Part shown: positions 33,263-46,032 of the stretch, one piece after another
Layout: every line of letters starts with the position of its first letter
How positions within the stretch are numbered: position 1 is the first letter of the stretch
Assembly: GCA_014155875.1 (NCBI GenBank)
Contig: JACEFZ010001357.1
Location: 62,001 to 126,000, forward strand
Length of the DNA: 64,000 nt
Direction: 5' to 3'
DNA from: Cepaea nemoralis
Lineage: Eukaryota; Mollusca; Gastropoda; Stylommatophora; Helicidae
The notes under the pieces: model-generated
What the model was told of the DNA's origin: nothing
Database searches by the model: none
What the model saw: the letters and a program-made list of their open reading frames with translations, nothing else
Made by a program: the position numbers and the translations under genes

Positions 33263-35496
33263 ATTCAATGTAGATATCTCAATTCTTATCATTGTCTTCG
33301 TCCATACATGTATTACAGCAGGCCAAATATCGATTACATTTTAGGCATCTACATAGAATAGCAAGATACATGAACATATGTTGATAATATATTAATTTAT
33401 GTCAGATATGTACAGATTTTTCCAATTTGCTTGACAGGCAATGTGATATATTACCGTGCTGGTGGTGCGAACAGGTGTTAGGACATATCCGTGACTACTT
33501 CAGTCAGTCATTGTTTATTTTTGCTTGTGGTGACAGTGAACTGTTTCTTACGTGGATTATGTCAGACAAATTTTCGATTCGATAAGAGCATGACGGACGT
33601 GGAGCTGAGACAGAGCGACACCAGTAAGCCAACGCTATTGTTAATTAATTATCTTTAACATATGCAATAACATACATTCTTTCATATTTCACATCAGGAT
33701 AAGTTGCACACGTCACATTCATTCATAAACACGTAAATGCAAATTTGACGTAATGTGTCATCATAGGTTTATTTACGTCAACCATTCATGCCAAACACAC
33801 ACTTGAATATCATTCATATTTTTACTACGTCATGATTCAACCAGTCATGCTAAACATGCATTTAAATATCATTCATATGGTTAGTGTACGTTATGATTCA
33901 CTCATCTCAACGTCGATAAGAGGGTCATGTCAGCCATTTAATTCACATATATTTTAACATTTCATGCATCCTAATCCAGATTCATAGGAAGAATGTCTAT
34001 ATAAACTTATTTAATTTCGGTGCTAAATACCGTCAAGCCATACATACACGTTGCAGTTCAGACATACAAGTACGATAAACAGTACAGACATATACAAAGG
34101 ATGAATAGCATGTCGGAACGAAAGTATTATAGTTGCTATAATATGATTTTTATCTATTTCAGGTTAAATTAATTGTTATAATATGATTTTATCTATTTCA
34201 GGTTAAATTAATTGTTATAATTATTACATTATTTTTTCATGAATTATTTAAAGATTTTTCAAAATATGAGAATTGGTGGAATGTCTGGTACACCATTTCA
34301 TTATTGGTATGGCAAACTACAGATACACAATAACAACATAATCCACCACCGTAAACTAGGCCACACTTGTTCTCGCATCACATATGGATTATGCATTGCA
34401 TTGGTTATGATATAAGTTGTGTATATACAGAGCGAGTAAATATACGCCAGTATGAGCAAATAGCCGTCACAGCCATTACAAAAAGACAAAGCTCACAAAG
34501 ATTACTACAATTCGTCAGCTACAAAGGCAGGAGACCTCACCGAGCAAATATGACATGGACCAAGAATCACATGGTAGCCGATAAGGACAACATAGCAGAG
34601 AGAGAATAGTCATATAGTATAAGTTAAATACCAAAGCTAATACAGAGGGAATGGTACCAGTCAATCACACACTCAATCGAATTTTATCTTTGGTTGGGGA
34701 TGCTGACCGTTTAGGCTTATGAGGGACTATTACTATATTTATAGTTTAGATAGTCCAGCCCTCACATAGGCTGGTGCTACACGACGTCTACCGGGGGTGT
34801 AGATAGGAGTGCGTGCCCGTAATAATAAAGTTTTAATAAGATTTTGTGTGTGATTGATAGGTGACCATACCATCAGATTAGCATAGTAGGAGAATAGATT
34901 ATATACATATGACTCATGGATTCTGAACTGCTACTTGTCAGGCTATATAAACTGACTACAGTATAAAATGGTTACACCATTTTCAAGGGGATGGGGCATG
35001 CTGCCAAGTAACAGTGTAGATGATATGACGCACATGAGAGTTAGTCAGAAATCGTGAACCAAATATTAATAGAATCTAGGAAGCTGACGTAGAAAGGAGA
35101 AAACGTCAGAAAAATTGTCAACAACAACACACAGTAGTAGTGTAATAAGTCGTTTACACACGTAATTTCACTCGTCCATTGACGAGTAGTTAGGTAATCG
35201 GTCTATGAAGGTGGCTGGCGAGGGCGAAGTGTGGGAAAATCTGGAAGTGTGGGAAAATCTGGAAGTTATATTTTTTGGTTGTGGAATGTCGGGGTGTGAC
35301 GGCACGGGGTATATGAGGGATGGGGGAAAAAAGTTGTATTCGTGTGAATGGTCGGTACCTGTCAAATGTGTGAGGGAGTATGTGTTTAGTGTAATGTTAG
35401 ACAAGTATGGGTGGTGAGGCAGAGGTGGTTGTATAGAGTAGTGAAAACGTGTTGTATAAACTTCTAAGGGCGGAGTGTGACGGAAGGGGTGTATGG
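33263..35496. other. Gene-free; possible degraded gypsy LTR
   Basis: No ORF is supported. A TGTTAGGACATATCCGTG stretch at about 33476, a TATATAAAC at about 34012 and an AATAAA near 34836 would suit an LTR of the gypsy remnant upstream, but no second copy or target duplication confirms it. From 35168 a minus-strand ORF enters the Polinton terminal repeat; see the rejected list. Confidence 0.3.
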
Positions 35497-36775
35497 TCTC
35501 TGCCAGTGAAATAAGACAGTAGTTGTAGAATACGAGGAAGCATAAGTATTGATCAGAGTTGTTATGTAGAGGGTCACTATCATCTGAACAAAAGTAAAGA
35601 GGGTTGATTATCATTAGTTGATAAGAGGTGTTATGTAGAGGTTCGTATTCGGTATAATCTGAAAAAGTAAACGTAGGAGTCTGGTGGACTGGGCTTACTA
35701 ATATATTGAGGGGATCGTAGTTCTGAGTGGATGGGGTGATGTCCGCCGTATCATCAGTGGTGAGGGCGGGGTTGTCTGTGTCTGCGGGGACCACGCCGCC
35801 TGAACTTTGATTGTCAATACGCTTGACAGATGGGCGTCGACAACCTCAAAGCCACACTTGTACACGCGTACACACATACAGACGTACAAACACACAATCG
35901 TGTACAGAGACACCACACGTACACACATACAGACGTACAAAACACTTGTACACATACAGACATGCATTCACGCATACAGATGTACAAAACACATGTACAC
36001 ACAGACACCACACGTACACACATACAGACACGCATACAAAAGCAAAGACACACTTGTACATACAGACATACACACATGTATACACATGCAGACGTACAAA
36101 ACACATGTACACAGAGACACCACACTTACACACATACAGACATGCATACAAAATCAAAGACATTCATGTACAAACTCAAAGGCAGACACATGTACACTTC
36201 TACATACAGACATGCGTACAAACATACAGACATGTACAGAGACATCACACGTACACACATTCAAGTACAGACATGGTCATCACGAAAGCAGACTCTCAAC
36301 TATACAGACATGTACACACAACCACAAAGCCACACTTGTACACTTCTACATACAGACACGCATACAAACGGACAGACATGTACAGAGACATGTACACTTC
36401 TACATACAGACAGACGTACAAACACACAATTACAGTCAAACACAAGCGCGCACACACACACACAACCACACAATCGGAGGCGTACGATTGGGTGAGAAAA
36501 CATCACACACAAGTCGAGGCGGGTGGCGGGTACCGGTGCGTGAGAATACTCCCACAAACGGTTCGTCAGCAGGACGGGTACGGAGATATGTCAATAATAA
36601 TACTAGAATGTGAGGCGTCTGTGGCAAACACGTCTGTGGCATTCTGCGATGGTACCACTAAAACCCTTGATATGAATGGGGTAACCATCATTTTTTTGTT
36701 GTTGGTTGATTGTTTCAAGTGGGTGGATTTCACGTGGTTGCCCACTTCTTTTCCTGAGAGACATCAACATTGACA
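35497..36775. repeat. Polinton left terminal inverted repeat with minisatellite
   Basis: Inverted match to the right side. 35497-35830 pairs with 63010-63360. The GTACACACATACAGAC-type minisatellite (35860-36460) pairs with 56970-57905 and 62840-63005. The inner tail 36475-36775 pairs with 56645-56965. The outer limit is where similarity stops, after TCTCTGCCAGTGAAATAAG read inwards. Confidence 0.85.
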
Positions 36776-36875
36776 CACATATAGACAAGAAAACCATACA
36801 ATGGAACAAAAACACAATAAAACAGAGAGACAAAATTAAAAACAAACAAAAAAAAAGTAACATTTTCAAACGGCT

Positions 36876-36881
36876 TTTATT
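36876..36881 (-). terminator. Putative poly(A) signal for the minus-strand gene block
   Basis: AATAAA on the minus strand, 24-29 bases beyond the stop of the PC4-like gene, the last gene of the block. Confidence 0.5.
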
Positions 36882-36904
36882 GGTATACACCATCAAAGTA
36901 CATT

Positions 36905-37276
36905 TTAAAACTGGCTTCGTTTACGACCCAAAGCGATCAGAGGGACTTGATTATTGTAGAAAGATGTCTGGTCTTTCAGAGGTCTGTCTTGACTGTCGGT
37001 AGACTGCTCTGGCTTGTATGTAGCTTGGTCACCATAACTTAGTTTCTCAAAAGCAGCTTGAATGTCAGACTTCATCGAGACGAGAGATTCAAACTCTGCT
37101 TTTGTAAGTGTAATTCCCACATTGGAAGGATACATCATCTCAGAATCATAATACTGGTGTAGATGGAGTGTCGTCGTTCCTCTGTCTTGGGAAACTGTCA
37201 CCGCTTTCAAACTGTTGGCTAGCTGTCTGGGCATATCAACAGGTCTTGACATGAATAACCACTTGGATGTAGACAT
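36905..37276 (-). CDS. PC4/Sub1-like single-stranded DNA-binding protein
   Basis: An intact frame of 123 codons; I chose the ATG at 37276 over an in-frame GTG 18 bases upstream. Residues ~25-80 match the PC4 fold pattern: AVTVSQDRGTTTLHLHQYY, then SNVGITLTKAEF and a final helix. PC4 proteins bind single-stranded DNA and act in transcription or replication; in an element this could serve genome replication or packaging. The tail is polar with a basic end (GRKRSQF). It is the last gene of the minus-strand block, 56 bases after the protease, close to the left terminal repeat. Family assignment is by pattern only. Confidence 0.6.
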   Translation of the reverse strand: MSTSKWLFMSRPVDMPRQLANSLKAVTVSQDRGTTTLHLHQYYDSEMMYPSNVGITLTKAEFESLVSMKSDIQAAFEKLSYGDQATYKPEQSTDSQDRPLKDQTSFYNNQVPLIALGRKRSQF

Positions 37277-37332
37277 CTTGATCGTTGTAGACACAAAAAG
37301 ACGAGTGGTCGCCTCAGTTTATAACGATGAAT

Positions 37333-37719
37333 TTATCTAGTTTTAAACAGGTCTGGACTTGTCTTTTTTAACCACAGAGTAACCAATTGAAACACGAGAC
37401 GGTCGTTCACGTGTTGTCTGTGTCCAAATGGTTGCAGGATACGTGACATGCTCGCATCGCGGGATTTCATCAACAAGAAATACAAGGCGTACAGACCACA
37501 AGTGGTGTTATTAATGTCTTGTAACATACGGGTGTTGTACACTGGTTCTCTGTCGGAGTTTCGTCGTATAAAGCGGATAATGTCGGCGTGTAATGGTGGC
37601 AAGCCAAACGAATCGAAATATTCAAACAGACCTAGACCATTAAAATATAGGGCGATCCAATGTGACTCAGAGTAAGCACTGGTGTCAGTATTGACGATCG
37701 AAGCGGCTGGTTGTTTTCT
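37333..37719 (-). pseudogene. Adenain-type cysteine protease, C-terminal part
   Basis: Maturation protease of Polinton/adenovirus type, which cleaves capsid proteins. The catalytic triad is visible: His in SESHWIALYF, Asp/Glu region in EYFDSFG, Cys in NTTCGLYALYFLL. The frame runs open from the LTR boundary at 37719 to the stop at 37333. The N-terminal ~35 codons lie across the LTR at 50022-50131. The insertion separates the start from the active site, so the gene is disrupted even though the active-site residues are kept. Confidence 0.82.
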
Positions 37720-39631
37720 TGTCAGATGTCGGGGTGCCCCACCGGCTAGATGAAAGTATTATCCACTGGCGAGCAACCCCAAATAGTCAGAAACTGACTA
37801 GGGACAAAACCTATATGGCTGAACTACAGATTAAGCCCTGAATATCCAACGTACAGCTCCAAGTGGCTCGTTACAAAATTGAAATGAACTGTGCTGAATA
37901 TTCGCCAAGGAATGGGAACGAGAAGGTTAGCTAGGATAGATTTTTAAGTCTGAATTAAAGTGTAAAGACAACTATTCCAGTACAGGTTTTTCTTTCTGAC
38001 AGCTCCTTTCCTTGGTGTCTAAGTGAACCCCCACCAATGTACACACACAACACGTATGCACAATTGGAAAAAATATAATGACAGAACTATGAGTTACAAT
38101 ACTACAACATTTATTTACTAATCATAACAATAGACATATGATGGTTGTCAATATGAGGATGATGAAATCATATACATATTGATATTGATGACAAACATGA
38201 CATAACTTTTACTTGAACTATCTGGATCTGTGGTCCAGATCCCCACTCTCCAGTAGACACAAAAAAAACAGCTTGCCGGTATTCTGATTATTCCTGTCAG
38301 TCCTGACACTACCTAGTCAGTCACTCGTTCTTGAGATCTATAATATAGGTGCTCCATGTGAGAGCTTGAAAGAAAGTCAAGAATGTGTTATATCTAGTTC
38401 TACATCAGTGCAATCCTAAGTAAACATATCATAACACAAACATATACAATGACCAGTCTGGCCAAGTGTATCTTCCAGCTCTACTGCATTCACCATCCTC
38501 CTTCTCCCTACTGTCTTTAGTCTGGGACGGGCTTTTCAATTGTCTCACACGACTGTAATGATTACATTTCTGCCGCCCATGTCCATGTCGCTAATACAGA
38601 AATTCTGTGTCGTACAGCCGCTCCGACCAAAGTTGGTTTAGCAGCTCACAGGGTCGGTAATGGTATTATACTAATGCCTGATCATCCTGGCTTACAAGCC
38701 GTGCCCAGTAATCTGTGTCAGACTTCCGTGAATTACCCTCCACCATATGACGAAAAAGGTCTAGCACCATATACCCCATAACACTTGTGGGTAATGTCTG
38801 TACCATTACACCTTTGCTACAAATGCAACCAATAGGCAAGGTGCCAATGCGCGCACAATAGCACAACACCAATTTATTCTTAGTGAGTTACCATATAACA
38901 AATCACATCAAATAAACCTAAGGTATGTGAATACAAAATGGCATATAAGATTATACTTACATACGAAATATGAATGCAAAAGGGAAGTAATATCCTTGTC
39001 TACAACAAACTGGGAAACATAGTTTCCATATATATGTTACAGAACATATACCCAAATTATGCATTTGACAATTCAACTATATCAACCTCCGATACACATA
39101 CATTATATTACTTCAAGATAGACATATAATGATACTCAACATAATAGCATAAGGCATTATTAATGAGTAATAATATTGTATACCTAAAAAAGGAGATATA
39201 CAACAAGTCTAATTGAAATGACCACACAGACCAGCCATATTGCTGACCTGTCCGGTTTAGTCACCACTTAGTTACTGCTGTGGTAAGAATTAAAGAAATA
39301 GTCAGTTGACTATATTCGGTACACCAAATGCACACACCAAAAAGAGACTAGTCTAGTTTACAAAGAAATGGCAAGCATCTGCTACGACACCTCAAGTATA
39401 TCTAGACAAGATCTGCCTTTCACAAGTTTCTATTTCTCAGAAGAGTAATACATGAAGCACAATGATATTGAACACAGAACTTAGAAAGAACACTCAAGTA
39501 ACCTACGACAATGATAGTTCTTGCGATAACCTAGATCAGATATAGACTGAAAATCAGTACATACATCTAAAACTTGACTAGTTACTAAGAATTAATTCTC
39601 CTAGTGAAGTCTAGCAACATAAGAATCATAC

Positions 39632-42600
39632 TGTGAGGTTTTCTATTTGGGTTTTAGATAATTACAGAAGCACCAACAAGTGACTTTCCATAAAGTATAG
39701 ATCTTTATAAAAGATACAGGTTTGTAACAGCAAGTCTTGTCTAGAGGTATTGATATGTAGTCTCGCAGAACCTTTGTAGAGAAACCATACAGAATTTGGC
39801 TCATCGAATACCCCCACTGTGAGAAATTAGACCTAAGTTTAAGATCAACACAGAATTATTATTAGATGATTCCTCCTACAGGTTATATAGAGATCTTGGC
39901 AGTTAGCCACAGCAACAAATGAAAGCAGTTCTTTCACTTATCCTGTTTACTGTGCTCTGGTCGCCCACCTCATGATTGATCTCTTTAATTAATTCAAGTG
40001 ACACAAGACACTTGGACAAATGACCACATTGACAATTGGACCACTGTAATGAACATAAACAACACCAACTGTACTTTACACCAGTTGAACAAGCCCCCTG
40101 AGAAGATCTTGACAACAGTTGGACACACATTCACAAAGGAATGATCACACCAACAGATTAGACAAGTCATACATCATGGAAGATACTTGACAACATATAC
40201 ACAGGACTTCCACAATCTCTGAAACTAACAACCACAGTAGAGGTAACAGTCACCATGAAGATGCTTGACAACAGTTGGACATTTCATCACAAAGTAATGT
40301 ATTTCACAACAGTGCACAAGACAATCACAGAAACATGTCATCTCAAAACTGTGTTCTTCCTACTCTCTTTATTGATGTTTTATGAGGTCAAGTGAAGACC
40401 CAGGCTTCATTCATAATCGGCCAAAAATCACATTTCAAACATTTTAGTAATATGCAATAAAATTGACATTGATTATGAAAAAAACCCAAATACCTCACCC
40501 AATTCCCCAAAGAAAAACATCAACTTAAAACAAACCCTCCTCCTTCATCTCACTACTTCAGAAAAATCACCCTACACCACAGACCATTTTATGCTTAAGT
40601 CCTTCCCTAAACTGTCACTGAGGAAAACATGATAACTTATAGCCATAGTCATGGGGCAAGTATAGGGAGACACTGCTATACTGATCCTTGAACCTCTTTT
40701 AGCACCTATGAAGGTGTTGGGAATGTTTCAGGTGGCCATTCTCCCTACAATGTTTTTCCATTTCATGCTAATTCCTGCTGTAACAAGTCTATGAAAATGG
40801 ACAGCATTTACTTCCTAAGGGCGAGTAGACTGTTCATGAAGTTGACACTTAGGACTTTTTTTCTACTTTTCCTGTAGAGGAAGATCTAAGAAACAAATAT
40901 GTCCCAGCCTTCTTCCTTCTGCCAGTCTCTCCCACAGGTTTCTGATGGTACTGATCTACACCACAGTTAATGCACAATCCAGATTGTGAATTTGCTCTAA
41001 TTTTTATTCTTCTGTTAAGCTTTCCAGCCAGTATTAAGTTGGAATACTCCTCAAGATATGGTTTTGAGAAGAATGATGGTAAACTCCAAGTTCACAATTG
41101 ATGTTCACCCTTGGCCAATAGATGCATGCTGAAATTCAGGTGATCTCTCACTCCTAAGATTTCTTCCAGAATGTTTCTTGAAGATAGAGCTTGGAACATT
41201 GATAAATGGAGAGTATCCCTGTTATAGTTTTTTATAAAACTTTTCTTCCAGGCCATCTGTATCTGCCAGGTTATGTGAATGCAGGCTGAGTATGTGCAAC
41301 CTGGGTTTATGTGTTATTTTTTCTTGGAGAGTCCATCTTATAAGTATAAGCTATATTGAAGGTTAGAGCTCAGGACTTCCCTGGAGTTGTCCTGTTAATT
41401 GAAGGCCTCTCCATCCTCCTCATTCTGTTAATAAACAAAGGTACAACATGTGTTTTACATCTGTTTAAACATGATCATGGTGATGTAATACCATTTCAAA
41501 TTCAGAGAGGAATGGGAAGGGGGGAGAGAAGTGATATTCGAACACCCGCCTTTCACTGGTGATGATGTGCAATTTATTTGGTGGTCCGGGGTGATATCTC
41601 CCTCACAAGGGCCATCCCCAAAACTGTGAGATCATAGGCACACATGCTAAATCCGGGGCAGCTTCACACCATTATAAATCACCTTGTAATTATTTGTCTA
41701 ACTAGGTTCTCACAATAAGTAGATCACAGTGGACCTGTGTACCATGAAGAACAGACAGTGTTTAGCATTCAGAAGTAGGCAATGTAAGGCAGCATCATGC
41801 ACTAGCGTTTCAAAGCAAGACATGAAGCAAACAGCAGAAAATGAACACCATCATGAGGCACATCTGCTGAACCATTCACCATAAGGCAGACATGAGATAG
41901 ATAGAAGACAGGCATCTTTCATGACTGCACTTGGCAATATCATTAAACTAATGGCAATGGACCAATTAGCATTAATAAAGGTGATACTTTTGTACAAGAA
42001 TGTCCCACCTCCTTCACACTCACACCGCAATGCCAAACTTCCTCCCCTCAAGCCAGACCAGATTCACAAGCACCATCAATTATCATCATCATGTGCTCTT
42101 GTCCCACTGAGTAATGGTAATATTTACTACAATGAGTACCAAGCAGTATTGCATAAGCAATGCTTTCAAATGTGGAATACACATATGAAAGAAGACATGA
42201 ATTTTCCTTGACAATTATCCTGAGCCGTCATTTATATTCTCAGCCATTATAAAGGAAATATTACATGCAGCATCACACATTCCAATCCAGACTGCCAAAT
42301 GTAACTAGCAAGAGCAGTGTACAGTTTGGTTAGAATGAGTCATGATAGGCACTCACGAATATTCAGAGCGTGCAGAGGTTTTGCAATATGCATTGAGCGT
42401 AGTTTACAGACACAAGCACATGCAAATCATCAATCAGATAGCTAATAGACATGGTAAGAATATTTCACTGTGGCAGACATGACATGTTAGAGCGGCAGCT
42501 TTAGTTTCACTGTAGAACGAATGTCGGTCTTCATTCTCACATTTTCTCAAGAAAAATACCATGCCATTCGTTTCACTCTCTTATCATCAGGCGTACACAT

Positions 42601-42937
42601 AACATATAAATGATTTGTGGTACCTGAGATGCAGGAACTACATCTTAAAGATGGATTTTGGGCACGTTATGATCACTGCATCGTTGACACATCCTATCGA
42701 GATGGAATCAAAGCTTCGACTGGCGGGCTAATTAATTATGCCTAGATAATAGCGTTACTCGCCCAAGGATCAACCAATCACTATGGGTCACCACCGTTCA
42801 TCCCCTTTCTCCCGATCTCGAAGTTTCTAAGTTATTCTTAGACCAAGTTATCAAGACGGCTTACGTTATTTAATTGTTTTAATATTGAGAAATGTAAATG
42901 GACTGGGGATGCGAACGTCTGGAGCCATTATGTTACA
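39632..42937 (-). repeat. LARD-like element, 3' LTR (by inferred orientation)
   Basis: 3,306 bp, TG...CA. By eye about 15-20 substitutions or small indels separate it from the partner at 46033-49339, roughly 0.5%, so insertion was recent. Small ORFs inside (68 and 96 codons) occur in both copies simply because the LTRs are near identical. Confidence 0.88.
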
Positions 42938-45900
42938 TAGCCTCCCCATAAGTCTGTCATTGATAAGTGACTGATAGGTCAGGCGTTCACAGTTCCCAGA
43001 TCCTTTAAGTGATGTCCTCATTTACTCCCTATCTCCATTCACTCCCACAAGAGCTGTGCCTCTGGAATCAAATAATTTTTTCCTTGAAAAATCTGCCACA
43101 CTATTCATCCATCAGTCATGAATTTGGTGACATTTGCAAAGACCATGAAGTTAGTCTTGCATGAAGTTCCATTTAGTCACTGGAAGTATGAAGAGTTATG
43201 ACTACACTTATCAGTGAACTGCTCTCCAATTTATCTCTGACAATGCTTCACAGTTAATCTCCATGCTATTTTTCCTATCCATGATGAATGATCTCTCAGA
43301 GTCACACACTTCCAAAGTATGAGTCGACCATTGAGATTCATTTTGAGAAGTAATGGCTTTGCAATTAACCAACTTCTATCAGAACTTCCTCTTTCCCTTC
43401 GCCACAGTAGAGTGATAATTCTGCGAGAGAGTATTGACTGAATAGCTTTCTCCAACATTAATCTTGGCATTTGGAACTGGGTTAAAATTTTTGATCAGCA
43501 CCGGAGTAGAGACAATCACTTCCGGGTTGACTGTTGCCATTGCAGAACTTGTTAAGACTTAAATCTACCATTGCAGATCTTGGTTAGCGTATGACACAAG
43601 TCTACCTACCAATACGTCTCTTGAGTTCGCAGATGGTATCAAATTCCCATATTTCCTCGACTCATTTCTGTGGTCTTACCATAGATTTAGAGGTGCACTT
43701 ATTGGTTGAGATTTCCTCATTCCGTTAGGCCTCTATTTTGTTGTGTTGTGAGAAGTGACAGCATTTTCTCTCCTTAGTTGCTCTATTTTCTAACGTAGCA
43801 ACCGAATTTTGTAGAAAACTGTTATACTAACATCCACTAAGCTAGAATCCCAGGTGGAATTTCCAACTTGTTTTCAGCAACTCTCTAGCTAAGTGCTTTT
43901 GAGTGGCTGTAGTATCCGTTCTTTCTCTCCCACATGAGCAAAACGTTTACTTTTTGGCGAATAAGGCGTTTCTTCTCAGCCATAGAGAAGTCCGTCATTA
44001 TCACAGCCACCTTTGAAGGGGTGTGATTTTGTGGGTATAGCTTCATAGATCCCAATATTGACTGGAATTATTTTTGAAGCAATTTTACTGACTTTGAGGA
44101 TAGGACTGGCCAGGTCTTTTGAATATACCTCGCATCTCAGTAATAATATAAGATTCCACTGCGGAATGCATGGTTCTTATTATATAAAGAGTCGACTGCT
44201 GAACTTGCAGAGATCTTTATCTTGAAAGGAGTCAGCTGTTTGAAACTGATCTTTCGTTAGTCCACTTTCGCAGACATTGTGTATAGAGTGTCAACTGTTG
44301 GAGTTGCAGTGATCTCTACCATATAAGTTAACTGTTTAAGAACAGCAATCCTTATTTACATTCCCACCTTCTTCCGGCAGAAAAGTCTTCTTAATTGAGA
44401 ATGAAAAAGGAGGAAGACATTAGTTACACTAACTTTGTCCGTCCTTTAATCTCCACCATTTCAGGCAGAAATGCTTTCTCAACTGAGGATGAATTGACGG
44501 CCGACATCGGAGACGGATCCTGTTTTATCTCTTCATGAAATTTTTCAGGTTGTCCACGTTATGCTCCTAGTCGTATGATACGCCAATGACATCAGGTTGG
44601 TTATCCATCGTTTCCTGGACACATACTTTTGCGTACGCTCTCCACTTCCATATGAATGGCTAGGGGTCCAGTTATTTTGATGGCCTTCCTGGAGATTCAA
44701 TGAGTTAACTCCTGGTGACGTGGATCCTAGTACACCAGAGAGATTACACCATCGAACAATGGACTAATGTCTTATAGACACCAGACTGTGGTCGGTTTTA
44801 TATGACCGCCCATGACATCAGGTAGAATCTTCCCTTCATGTCGTCCATTACGTATCAAGTACGCTTAATAATACCAATAAATCAGGAATGGCAAGAGACT
44901 GAGTTGATAAGGATGTTTCTCCTGGAGATTCAATCGTGCTTACTTTCTCAGCAGCTTGATCAGGGCTACCGACAAGATTACACAACTGAAGAATAAACCC
45001 AACGTCGAATCGACACTGGACATTAGCCGGTACGAATACTGACTATCACCGAGAGAGATTATTAGTGAGGTGTCTTAATGGTTGCCCAGATTTTCCATCA
45101 GGATTCACACTCTCTGCTCCCAGTGTTGCAAGCATGTTATGGGGAGAAGAGAATATAAGGAGTTGTTATTTTATGTGATGTGGTGACATTAAAAATGTTG
45201 TAGTTACAACAATATTTCCCCTCTCTCACCCATGCCAGCAATTAAATTTTGGGATGGAGTAGGCCCTCCATTACTCACTGGATCAGGTGTTTTAATTTAT
45301 CTCAAGAAAAATCAAGTTTATCCTGAAATTAGCTGTCTAAGTTATTTAAAAATAATTTGTGTCTTCTGGGTTCTCAGGTACCTTTATCTGATACTCATAG
45401 TGAACAACAGCATGCACAAAGTTACATAACAATATTGACAGTCTATTACATCAGCCCAGTTTGAAACACAACATTATCATGGGTATATCAATCATGTTGA
45501 CCCATAAGATAATTAACATCTTCGTTCATTACATTGTACAATGTGACATTTATGAACAGTGATACATGCAATATTACCACCATTGATGAAACAACCTATA
45601 CCAGAGATTTACTTGTGGGCCAAACATCTGGACCTTATGTCTACATTTATGTGACGGGATCCGTTAACCACACTATAAAACTCTAAGCAATAGGCTTAAT
45701 TTTGCGAGAGGTTACTCCCTGATTCTAATACCAGCCTAGATTTCCCCCACCGGAGTTCCAGACAAGGTATGCCCACAGTTTATATCCTGAGTTGTCAGAT
45801 CCCACTATGTGAATCCCATGAAAGGTATTCCCAGGATCATTTCCCATACTCGAGGTCCCAATAGGTGAGTACCCCAAGGGGTTTTCCCAGGGTTCAAACA

Positions 45901-46032
45901 GTGGCATCAAGCACTCATTATGTGATTACCTTGAGGGGTTTTTTCCCAGGGTTCAATTGCAGACAGGAGCCCACAATATGTGAATACCCTGAGGGGTTTT
46001 TCCCAGGGTTCAATCGCGGACAGGCACCCACA
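42938..46032 (-). other. Non-coding interior of the LARD-like element
   Basis: No gag, protease, RT, RNase H or integrase motif in any frame that I can see; the longest ORF is 79 codons (43231-43470, minus) and is not recognised. About four degenerate 58-bp units at 45809-46032 carry GGGGTTTTTCCCAGGGTTCA and lie directly against one LTR. On the minus strand the interior starts TGTGGGTGCCTGTCC; TGGGTGCC could be a primer-binding site two bases in, but I cannot match it to a tRNA. Confidence 0.7.

Noticed and set aside
35168..35794. 208-codon minus-strand ORF entering the left terminal repeat
   Set aside because: Begins with GTG, and the copy in the right repeat (63063-63434) has several amino-acid changes and a different end, so no sign of selection; the family is not recognised.
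35807..36773. Plus-strand ORFs of 221-320 codons in the left terminal repeat
   Set aside because: Same minisatellite, overlapping frames with the same low-complexity character; no domain.
41356..42211. 68- and 96-codon ORFs repeated at 47758 and 48323
   Set aside because: They recur only because they lie in the near-identical LTRs; no domains, and the 0.5% divergence is too small to judge selection.
45880..46015. tRNA-like GGGTTCAATC motifs
   Set aside because: No cloverleaf can be drawn around them; they are part of 58-bp repeats.
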